64,000 nucleotides of DNA from the NCBI RefSeq assembly GCF_000378125.1, contig NZ_KB899241.1:1463652-1527651 (forward strand), in the 5' to 3' direction. The translations under genes were made by a program, and so were the position numbers. The notes below the pieces were generated by a model. That model did no database searches and was not told the origin of the DNA. It worked only from the letters and a program-made list of their open reading frames with translations. This document shows, one piece after another, positions 57,498 to 64,000 of the stretch. Position 1 is the first letter of the stretch; each line of letters opens with the position of its first letter. The DNA is from Rudaea cellulosilytica DSM 22992. Its GTDB lineage: Bacteria > Pseudomonadota > Gammaproteobacteria > Xanthomonadales > Rhodanobacteraceae.

Positions 57498-58805
57498 ATG
57501 TTCTCGTACTATCTCCAACTCGGCTTGCGCAGCCTGAGGCGCAACCCCATCCTGACCGCGCTGATGGTGCTCGGTATCGCGCTCGGCATCGCCGCGAGCA
57601 TGACCACGCTGACCGTGCTGCATCTGATGGGCAGCGATCCGATTCCGTGGAAGAGCAGCAAGCTGCTGCACGTGCAGCTCGACAACTGGGACATCAACCA
57701 GCCCTACGGCGACGACGGCTCGCCGCCCGATCAGGTCAGCTATCGCGATGCGACGGCGCTGATGCAGGCGGGCAAGGCGGACAAGCAGACTGCGATCTTC
57801 AAGCTCGCCCTGCCGATCCAGCCGGAAAATCCCGAGGTCAAGCCGTTTCTCACGGTCGGGCGCGTCGCCTACGGCGATTTCTTCTCGATGTTCGAGCCGC
57901 GGTTCAAGTACGGCCAGGGCTGGGGCAAGGCCGAGGACGATGCGCATGCGCGCGTCGTCGTGCTCTCGCGCGAGACCAACGAGAAACTGTTCGGCGGCGC
58001 CGATTCGACCGGCAAGACCGTGCGCATCGACGGCAACGACTACCGAGTCAGCGGCGTACTCGACGACTGGACCCTGCGGGTCAAGTACTACGACCTGACC
58101 AATGGTTCGCTCGACGATACCGAAGCGTTCTTCATCCCGTTCACCACCGGCATCGACCTCAAGCAGCGTTCGAGCGGCAACAACAGCTGCTTCAAGGAAT
58201 CCGGTCCGGGCTGGGATGCGTATCTCGCCTCCGAATGCGTGTGGATGCAGGTCTGGGTGCAGCTCGATTCGCCTGCGCGCAAGGCGGAATACAAATCGTT
58301 TCTCGACAGCTATGTCAACGAACAGAAGAAACTCGGCCGGTTTGCGCGGCCGCTCGACAATCGCCTGCTCGACGTCAACCAGTGGATGGCCGATCAGAAA
58401 GTGGTTTCGGGTGACGTGAAGGTGCAGGCCGGACTCGGTTTTGCGTTCCTGCTCGTCTGCCTCGTCAACACGATCGGCCTGCTGCTGGCGAAATTCACGC
58501 GCAAGGCCGGTGAAGTTGGCCTGCGCCGCGCGCTCGGTGCGAGTCGGCGCCAGGTGTTCGCGCAGTTCCTTGTCGAATCCGGCGTGGTCGGCCTGTCCGG
58601 CGGGTTCATCGGTCTGCTGTTGACCGGACTCGGCCTGTACGCCGTACGCGCGTTGTATACCGACTACAAGACGGTGGCGCATCTCGACTGGTCGATGGTG
58701 GCGACGACGATCCTGCTCGCGATCACTGCGGCGGTTCTCGCCGGACTGTATCCGACCTGGCGCGCGTGCCAGGTGGCGCCGGCAGCGCAATTGAAGACGC
58801 AGTAA
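57498..58805 (+). CDS. ABC transporter permease 1, MacB/FtsX type
   Basis: A 435-aa permease with the four-helix MacB topology. The first helix follows YLQLGLRSLRRNPILTALMV. A large periplasmic domain (about residues 40-310) contains FFIPFTTGIDL and cysteine-bearing segments. Three C-terminal helices include VGLRRALGASRRQVFAQFLV, the FtsX coupling segment. ATG at 57498 has AAAGGAA upstream; an ATG 30 bases earlier lacks a site. It probably pairs with permease 2 as a heterodimer. Confidence 0.9.
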   Translation: MFSYYLQLGLRSLRRNPILTALMVLGIALGIAASMTTLTVLHLMGSDPIPWKSSKLLHVQLDNWDINQPYGDDGSPPDQVSYRDATALMQAGKADKQTAIFKLALPIQPENPEVKPFLTVGRVAYGDFFSMFEPRFKYGQGWGKAEDDAHARVVVLSRETNEKLFGGADSTGKTVRIDGNDYRVSGVLDDWTLRVKYYDLTNGSLDDTEAFFIPFTTGIDLKQRSSGNNSCFKESGPGWDAYLASECVWMQVWVQLDSPARKAEYKSFLDSYVNEQKKLGRFARPLDNRLLDVNQWMADQKVVSGDVKVQAGLGFAFLLVCLVNTIGLLLAKFTRKAGEVGLRRALGASRRQVFAQFLVESGVVGLSGGFIGLLLTGLGLYAVRALYTDYKTVAHLDWSMVATTILLAITAAVLAGLYPTWRACQVAPAAQLKTQ

Positions 58806-58942
58806 CTGGCGATGAATTGGGCATCCTGCCGCAATCATCGCACGCACGAGCGCGGCACAGCCGCGCTACGTGCTCCCGCTCGCAAGAGCCTCGCGGTTGG
58901 CGCATCCATGCGCCAAGCATCGATTTCTGAGAGGTCACACAC

Positions 58943-60154
58943 ATGGAATTCCGTCCCATTCTCTCCGCGCTGATGCGCAGCAAGGTCGCGATGATCCTGA
59001 TCGGCCTGCAGGTGGCGTTGACGCTCGCGATCATGTGCAACGCGCTGTTCATCATCAATCAGCGCCTCGAACGCATGCATCGGCCGAGCGGGATGAACGA
59101 AACCGATACGTTCATCGTCGGCAGCTACGGCTTCGGCAGTGGCTTCAACGTGCAGACGACCGTCGATGCGGACCTCGCCATGCTGCGCAACCTGCCCGGC
59201 GTCGTCGATGTGGCGATGACCAACGGCATGGTGCCGATGGGCCAAAGCGGCTGGGGCAGCGGCGTCGGCCTGCAGCCGAACCAGAAGCAGGCCACCGCGC
59301 GCACGGCCTACTACATGGTCGACGACCACGCGATCAACGCCTACGGGCTCAAACTCGTCGCCGGGCGCAACTTCAAGCCCGAAGAAATCAGTTTCATGAC
59401 GATGAACAACCGCAAGACTTCGCCGGTTGCAATCATCACCCAGGCGCTCGCGCTAAAACTCTTTCCGGACGGTAACGCGATCGGCAAGCAAATCTACGAC
59501 GAGAACGAGCCGTTCACGATCATCGGTGTCGTCGACGCCCTAGAGAAGCCCTGGGTCGATGCGGAGGACGTCGAATACTCGGTCATGTGGCCGACGCACC
59601 TGGCCTATGGCAACGGCTCGACTTATCTGATTCGCGCCGAACCCGGCCGTCGCGACGAGGTCATGAAAGTAGTCGAAGCCAAGCTCGGCGAATCCAACCA
59701 GAGCCGCATCGTGCGCAGCATGCGCAGCATTGAGAAGGTGCGCGCGCAGGCCTATGCGAACGATCGCGCGATGGCGATCATTCTCGGCAGCGTGATCGCC
59801 GCGCTGCTGACGATCACCGCACTCGGCATCGTCGGCATGGCGAGCTTCTGGGTCGCGCAGCGGACCAAGCAGATCGGCACGCGCCGCGCGCTCGGTGCGA
59901 CGCGCGGTTCGATCCTGCGCTATTTCCAGACCGAGAATTTCGTCATCACGACCTGCGGCTTGCTCCTCGGCGGCCTGCTCACCTACGCGTTGAGCCTGTG
60001 GCTGCTGACCCATGTCGACGGCGCGAAATTGCTGCCGTGGTACTACGTGCCGATCGGCTTCGCCTGCCTGTGGCTGCTCGGCCAGCTTGCCGTGCTCGGC
60101 CCGGCGACGCGCGCCTCGCGCGTGCCGCCCGCAGTGGCGACGCGCAGCGTCTGA
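58943..60154 (+). CDS. ABC transporter permease 2, MacB/FtsX type
   Basis: A 403-aa permease of the same plan: N-terminal FRPILSALMRSKVAMILIGL, a periplasmic domain, and a C-terminal block with IGTRRALGATRGSILRYFQT. It is shorter than permease 1 and only distantly related, which suggests non-equivalent halves of one transporter. GAGAGG lies 9 bases before the ATG. The 137-base gap from permease 1 shows no terminator. Confidence 0.9.
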   Translation: MEFRPILSALMRSKVAMILIGLQVALTLAIMCNALFIINQRLERMHRPSGMNETDTFIVGSYGFGSGFNVQTTVDADLAMLRNLPGVVDVAMTNGMVPMGQSGWGSGVGLQPNQKQATARTAYYMVDDHAINAYGLKLVAGRNFKPEEISFMTMNNRKTSPVAIITQALALKLFPDGNAIGKQIYDENEPFTIIGVVDALEKPWVDAEDVEYSVMWPTHLAYGNGSTYLIRAEPGRRDEVMKVVEAKLGESNQSRIVRSMRSIEKVRAQAYANDRAMAIILGSVIAALLTITALGIVGMASFWVAQRTKQIGTRRALGATRGSILRYFQTENFVITTCGLLLGGLLTYALSLWLLTHVDGAKLLPWYYVPIGFACLWLLGQLAVLGPATRASRVPPAVATRSV

Positions 60155-60167
60155 TCAGCGTTGCCTC

Positions 60168-60201
60168 CGCCGTCGCCGGGCATCCGCGCGACGGCGTCTT
60201 T
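60168..60201 (+). terminator. Probable terminator after the ABC operon
   Basis: A 9-bp stem CGCCGTCGC / GCGACGGCG with an 11-base loop is followed by TCTTTC. It starts 14 bases after the permease 2 stop. The T-run is weak. Confidence 0.5.
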
Positions 60202-60320
60202 CGGGCGCGTGGCCGGAATGCCGCGCGTCATTTTGTTTGCCACGGACAGCCGCGTAATACGTTTGTCATTCGATGCCCGCATCGTGCATGGCATTTCCGC
60301 GGCGCCCATGGTGCGCATCG

Positions 60321-61475
60321 ATGCATATCGCCGATATCAGCCTGTTCTTCGCGCCGCATTCGGGCGGGGTGAAGCGCTACCTGCTGGCCAAACACGGCCA
60401 TCTGGCAGGGCGTACGGGCGTGCGCCACAGCCTGCTCGTGCCCGGTGCGACAAGCGCCGAGATCGAGCCCGGCATCTTCACCCGCGGCGACTGGAACATT
60501 GCGTGCGCGGGCGGTTACCGCGTGCCGCTGCGCCCGGCGCGTTGGCGCAGCGCCCTCGCCGCGTTGCGCCCCGACGTGATCGAAGTCGGCGATCCCTACC
60601 ATCTTGCTTGGGCGGCGCTCGCTGCGGCGAAGGATTGCGGCGCGATGACGGTCGCGTTTGCGCACTCGGATCTGCCGCGCATGATCGCGAGCCGCTTCGG
60701 CCGCCTCGCCGGACGCGCGGCCGACGCCTACCTGCGCCGGCTGTATTCGCGCTTCGATCTGATCCAGGCGCCGAGCCGGCTGATCGCGCAACGCCTGCGC
60801 GACAGCGGCATCGCACGCATCGTCGTGCAGCCGCTCGGCGTGGATACCCATGTGTTCCATCCGGCGCGGCGCGATGCGCGGTTGCGCGAAGAACTCGGTC
60901 TCGCCGCCGACGTGCGCCTGTCGATCTTCGCCGGACGCATGGCGCGCGAGAAGGACGTACCGTTGTTGCTGCGCACGTTCGCGCGGCTCGGGCGCGGCTA
61001 CCACCTGATCCTGGTCGGCGGCGAACGCCGCGAGGCACTTTCGACGAACGTGACGATGCTGCCGTACGAGCAGGATCCGCTGCGTCTCGCGCGCCTGATC
61101 GCAAGCGCCGACGCACTCGTGCACGCGGGCACGCAGGAGACGTTCGGCCTGATTGCGGTCGAGGCGATGGCCTGCGGCCTGCCCGTGGTCGGCGTGCGCG
61201 CGGGCGCGCTGCCCGAACTGATCGACGATTCGGTCGGCGCGCTCGCCGAGGCGGGCGATGCCCGCGCGCTCGGCGCCGCGATCGAAAAAGTCCACGCGGG
61301 TGACACGGCTGCGATGGGCCGACGCGCACGCTTGCGCGTCGAACGCCGCTACTCCTGGCCCAGCGTGTTCGACCTGCAGCTCGACCGCTACGCGCGCCTG
61401 CTGCGCACGCGTTCGCACGCGTTCGTCGCCGCGGCCGAAGCGGCCGATTCCGTCGAAACGCCGAGCCGGCCGTGA
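60321..61475 (+). CDS. Glycosyltransferase, GT4-like (GT-B fold)
   Basis: A 384-aa glycosyltransferase. The N terminus is IADISLFFAPHSGGVKRYLL, with the substrate-side glycine motif. VQPLGVDTHVFHP and IFAGRMAREKDVPLLLRTFA begin the donor domain. The E-x7-E element lies in HAGTQETFGLIAVEAMACGL, followed by PVVGVRAGALPELI. ATG at 60321 gives the normal N terminus; upstream ATGs add unrelated residues. It overlaps the next gene (GTGA). The acceptor is probably a lipid, judged by the neighbours. Confidence 0.88.
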   Translation: MHIADISLFFAPHSGGVKRYLLAKHGHLAGRTGVRHSLLVPGATSAEIEPGIFTRGDWNIACAGGYRVPLRPARWRSALAALRPDVIEVGDPYHLAWAALAAAKDCGAMTVAFAHSDLPRMIASRFGRLAGRAADAYLRRLYSRFDLIQAPSRLIAQRLRDSGIARIVVQPLGVDTHVFHPARRDARLREELGLAADVRLSIFAGRMAREKDVPLLLRTFARLGRGYHLILVGGERREALSTNVTMLPYEQDPLRLARLIASADALVHAGTQETFGLIAVEAMACGLPVVGVRAGALPELIDDSVGALAEAGDARALGAAIEKVHAGDTAAMGRRARLRVERRYSWPSVFDLQLDRYARLLRTRSHAFVAAAEAADSVETPSRP

Positions 61476-62266
61476 GCGCGCGACTCTGCATCGCCGTGCA
61501 CGACGTCGCACCGGCAACCTGGCCGCAATGCGCGCGCCTGTTCGATCTCGTCGACGCGCTCGGCGCGCCGCCGCTGACCCTGCTCGTCGTGCCCGACTGG
61601 CATGCGCAGGGCCGCATCGATGCCGCACCGCAATTCCGCCGCGCCATCGATGCGCGTATCGCGCGCGGCGACGAAGTCGCACTGCACGGCTATTTTCACC
61701 GCGACGACGCGCCCGCACCGCACTCGCCCGCCGCCTGGCTGCGTCGGCGCGTGCTGACTGCAGGCGAAGGCGAATTCGCCGCACTCGATGCCGACACCGC
61801 CGAATCGCGCCTGCACGCCGGACTCGATCTGCTGCGTCGACAGGGCTGGGCGGTCGACGGCTTCGTGCCGCCGGCCTGGCTTGCGAGCGCGGCGACACGG
61901 CGCGCACTGCAGCGTACTGATCTGCGTTGGACCTCGACCCACACGGCGCTGGTCGCACTCGACCGCGGCAGCGAGGAACGTATCGCCGCGCCGTGCCTGA
62001 CCGCCTCGCCGCGCTCGCGCTGGCGCCGCGCCGCGAGCCGTGTATTTCTGCATGCGGGCCTGCGCCTGACCGCACGCGCGCCGCTCGTGCGTGTCGGCCT
62101 GCATCCGGCCGATGCCGATCATGACGAGCTGCTCGCATGCTGGCGCGAAGTGCTGACCGCGCTGCTGGCTGTGCGTCGCGCCGCGACGAAGTCGCAAGCC
62201 ATCTCTGCACTCGTCCCTGAGCGCCGAAATCGAAAAGCCGCTGTCCCTGGCGGCATCTCTCAATGA
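61472..62266 (+). CDS. DUF2334-family polysaccharide deacetylase-like protein
   Basis: A 264-aa cytoplasmic protein of the DUF2334 family (carbohydrate esterase 4-like fold). Metal-site motifs are CIAVHDVAPATW (His-Asp), ALHGYFHRDD (His-x3-His), GFVPPAWLAS and VGLHPADADHDE. It starts with GTG in the overlap with the glycosyltransferase stop and overlaps the next gene by four bases. It probably N-deacetylates the sugar attached by its neighbour; that role is inferred. Confidence 0.85.
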   Translation: MSARLCIAVHDVAPATWPQCARLFDLVDALGAPPLTLLVVPDWHAQGRIDAAPQFRRAIDARIARGDEVALHGYFHRDDAPAPHSPAAWLRRRVLTAGEGEFAALDADTAESRLHAGLDLLRRQGWAVDGFVPPAWLASAATRRALQRTDLRWTSTHTALVALDRGSEERIAAPCLTASPRSRWRRAASRVFLHAGLRLTARAPLVRVGLHPADADHDELLACWREVLTALLAVRRAATKSQAISALVPERRNRKAAVPGGISQ

Positions 62267-63285
62267 TGCGCCGCGCCGGCACGCTGCTGATCTTCGTCGC
62301 GCTCGTCGTCGCGCTCGTTGTGCCGGTCTGGCTCGGCGGCCGGCGTGCCGTGTTCACGAGTTTCGACCTGCCCGTGCACGCATACCTGTACCTGCTCGCG
62401 CTCGTGCTGTTCGGCTGGGCGATGCGCGCGGTCAAACAATGGCTGCTGATCGAACGTCTCGGCCTCGCCGTGGGCGCGTGGCGCAATCTCGCGATCTCGC
62501 TCGCGATCGATTTCGCCTTCCTCGCCACGCCCGGCGGTGTCGGCGGCTACGCGGCCGGCATCTACTACGTGCGCGCCATCGGCGGCTCGTACGCGCAGGC
62601 GGCGGCGATCTCGGCGGCCGACCAGGTACTCGACCTCATGTTCTTCGCGATCGCGATGCCGGTTGCGGCCTTGTGCCTGTCGCAGAGTACCCAGCTGTCG
62701 CCGTTGCTCGCCCACGGTGCCGCGTTCGGCGGCATTGGCGCGCTGGCCTTGCTTGTCGTGCTCGTACTCGCGCGGCGCCCGCTCGGCGCATGGTTTTTCG
62801 GCAGGCATGGGCCGATCGAGCGTATCGGCTTCCTGCGCCGACGTCGCGATGCACTGCGCGGCTTCGTCAACAACGTGCTCGCGCAGACGCAGATCCTGAT
62901 GCAAGGGCCGCCCGCGTATTTCGCGCTTGCCTTCGCCACGACCGCGATGCAGTGGCTTGCGCGCTACGGCGTGCTCTGGCTCATCCTCGCACTGCTCGAC
63001 GCGCAGGTGCCGTTCTCGCTCGCACTGCTGTTGCAAGGCGTCGTGCTGCACGTCGCGCAATGGACCGGAGTGCCGGCCGGTGGCGGCGGCGCGGACCTCG
63101 GTCTCGCCGTGACGCTCGCGCCGTTCGCATCGACCGCCGCGATTGCCAGTGCGCTGCTGCTGTGGCGCATCGCGACGTTGTACCTGAGCCTGATCGCCGG
63201 CATGATCTCGATCGCCGCGCTGCGCTGGCGCAGGCATTCTGCGCAGCCATTTTTAACGCGGATCGGAGCGGATGAACACGGATAA
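62263..63285 (+). CDS. LPG-synthase transmembrane-domain protein (flippase-like, UPF0104)
   Basis: A 340-aa membrane protein with about eight helices, like the flippase half of MprF. FLATPGGVGGYAAGIYYVRA and AAAISAADQVLDLMFFAIAM match the family, and GVPAGGGGADLGLAVTLAPF lies near the end. It has no catalytic lysyl-transferase domain. It is coupled to the deacetylase gene by overlap. The last 36 bases of the gene are also the left arm of a long inverted repeat. Confidence 0.85.
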   Translation: MMRRAGTLLIFVALVVALVVPVWLGGRRAVFTSFDLPVHAYLYLLALVLFGWAMRAVKQWLLIERLGLAVGAWRNLAISLAIDFAFLATPGGVGGYAAGIYYVRAIGGSYAQAAAISAADQVLDLMFFAIAMPVAALCLSQSTQLSPLLAHGAAFGGIGALALLVVLVLARRPLGAWFFGRHGPIERIGFLRRRRDALRGFVNNVLAQTQILMQGPPAYFALAFATTAMQWLARYGVLWLILALLDAQVPFSLALLLQGVVLHVAQWTGVPAGGGGADLGLAVTLAPFASTAAIASALLLWRIATLYLSLIAGMISIAALRWRRHSAQPFLTRIGADEHG

Positions 63286-63366
63286 GAGCCGATCAAGCCG
63301 GTGAGAAATTTTTCAACGCTCTATCTGCTCTTATCCGTTTTTATCGGCTTTTATCCGCGTTAAAAA
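63250..63366. repeat. Long inverted repeat between converging genes
   Basis: Left arm 63250-63289 and right arm 63327-63366 are 40 bases each and pair at most positions. The ends (TTTTTAACGCGGAT) and the inner parts (CGGATAAGAGC) are perfect. Within each arm the word CGGAT/CCGAT recurs. It lies at the convergence of the flippase-like gene and the GT2 gene and could end both transcripts. Confidence 0.8.
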
Positions 63367-63373
63367 GCTCTTT

Positions 63374-64000
63374 TCACGATGTCGGAAGATCGATCACGAT
63401 CGGCGGCACCGTGCGCGAGCGGCGCAGGTTGCCAAGCATGAAACCGCCGCGCAGCAGGCGTCCGGCGATCATGCGCGTGATCCGGCTGACGTCGCGGAAC
63501 GGCTTGAAATGGCTGGCACGGCGTTCCTCTTCGTAGCTCGCCTTGATCGGCACCGAGACGGTGCGGATACCTCGCGTTGCGCACTCGATCAATATTTCAC
63601 TCTCGAAGACGAAGCCGTCGTGCGGCAGCGCGAGCGCGGTCTCGATCGCGGCGCGCGGGTAGTAGCGCTGACCGCTTTGCGAATCGACGATGCGCTGGCC
63701 GCAGGCCCAGGACACCCAGAAATCGGCTTGCGCGTTGCCGAAGCGGTTCTTGTCCGGCTGCGCGTCCTTGCCGAGCAGGCGCGCGCCGATGACGATATGG
63801 TTTGGATACTCCTTGGCCGCGGCGAGCAGGCGCGGCAGGTCGGCCGCGTCGTGCTGGCCGTCGCCATCCATCGTCAGCACGCCGTCGGCGCCGAGCTTGA
63901 GCGCAAGTTCGAAGCCGTCGCGCAGCGCCATCGCCTTGCCCTGCGGCGCGGCATGGCGAATGCGTTCGAGCGGCAGGTCGGCGACGACCTCGGAGGTGCG
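63374..64000 (-). CDS. GT2-family glycosyltransferase (5' end outside window)
   Basis: The C-terminal 208 residues of a GT-A fold glycosyltransferase similar to dolichyl- or polyprenyl-phosphate mannosyltransferases. The DxD-type motif is GVLTMDGDGQHDAADL. SQSGQRYYPRAAIE and GFVFESEILIECATRGIRTV are the usual acceptor-side segments. The frame is open to the window edge (RTSEVVADLPLERIRHAAPQ), so the N terminus lies beyond 64000. It converges with the glycosyltransferase/deacetylase/flippase operon and may act in the same pathway. Confidence 0.88.
   Translation of the reverse strand, partial: RTSEVVADLPLERIRHAAPQGKAMALRDGFELALKLGADGVLTMDGDGQHDAADLPRLLAAAKEYPNHIVIGARLLGKDAQPDKNRFGNAQADFWVSWACGQRIVDSQSGQRYYPRAAIETALALPHDGFVFESEILIECATRGIRTVSVPIKASYEEERRASHFKPFRDVSRITRMIAGRLLRGGFMLGNLRRSRTVPPIVIDLPTS

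Noticed and set aside
60228-62528. 766-aa minus-strand frame across the glycosyltransferase and deacetylase genes
   Set aside because: Three overlapping, recognisable genes lie on the other strand, so this is a shadow frame.

Overview
The window is a GC-rich chromosomal segment of an aerobic or facultatively respiring proteobacterium. The tesA/ybbA/ybbP arrangement, the atpIBEFHAGDC order, the BlaI/M56 pair, the phasin and the REP-type repeats fit a gammaproteobacterium of the Xanthomonadales (Rhodanobacteraceae-like). That placement is an inference from gene content and style; no rRNA is present to confirm it.

Region 1 (1-13.1 kb) is a selenium/formate locus. A selenocysteine-containing formate dehydrogenase (fdoGHI; fdoG enters from the left edge and has an in-frame UGA with a SECIS hairpin) is followed by a bestrophin-like protein and an opposite-strand cassette of two type IV pilin-like proteins plus a PilC/GspF-like protein. 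Then come fdhE, selA, selB, the tRNA-Sec gene and selD. The complete selenocysteine machinery therefore sits beside one of its customers.

Region 2 (13.1-23.3 kb) holds a tripartite HME-type RND efflux system (outer-membrane lipoprotein, adaptor, pump), then opposite-strand secreted enzymes: an M28 aminopeptidase, a broken hypothetical gene and a class C beta-lactamase-like serine hydrolase. Region 3 (23.4-32.3 kb) has tRNA-Arg, queD, a phasin with its own promoter, and the nine-gene ATP synthase operon. Region 4 (32.3-40.9 kb) has a BlaI-type repressor with an M56 membrane protease carrying eight 34-residue repeats, the ybbP-ybbA / tesA divergent pair, rpmB-rpmG, rplM-rpsI and tRNA-Gln.

Region 5 (40.8-50.6 kb) is a defence island next to tRNA-Gln: a hipBA toxin-antitoxin pair with an elaborate palindromic operator, then a type I restriction-modification system (hsdR-hsdS ... 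hsdM) with a type IV abortive-infection pair (AbiEi/AbiEii) lodged between hsdS and hsdM. Fragments of the tRNA-Gln 3' end lie beside hipBA. Region 6 (50.6-64 kb) has a bile-acid-symporter-family transporter, a fumarylacetoacetate hydrolase/maleylacetoacetate isomerase pair, a DUF885 peptidase, and a four-gene MacAB-like ABC operon behind a near-perfect sigma-54 promoter. It ends with a glycosyltransferase / DUF2334 deacetylase / flippase-like operon converging on a partial GT2 glycosyltransferase.

Large palindromic extragenic repeats are scattered throughout. One 140-bp element occurs twice, with stem sequences that change together on both sides.
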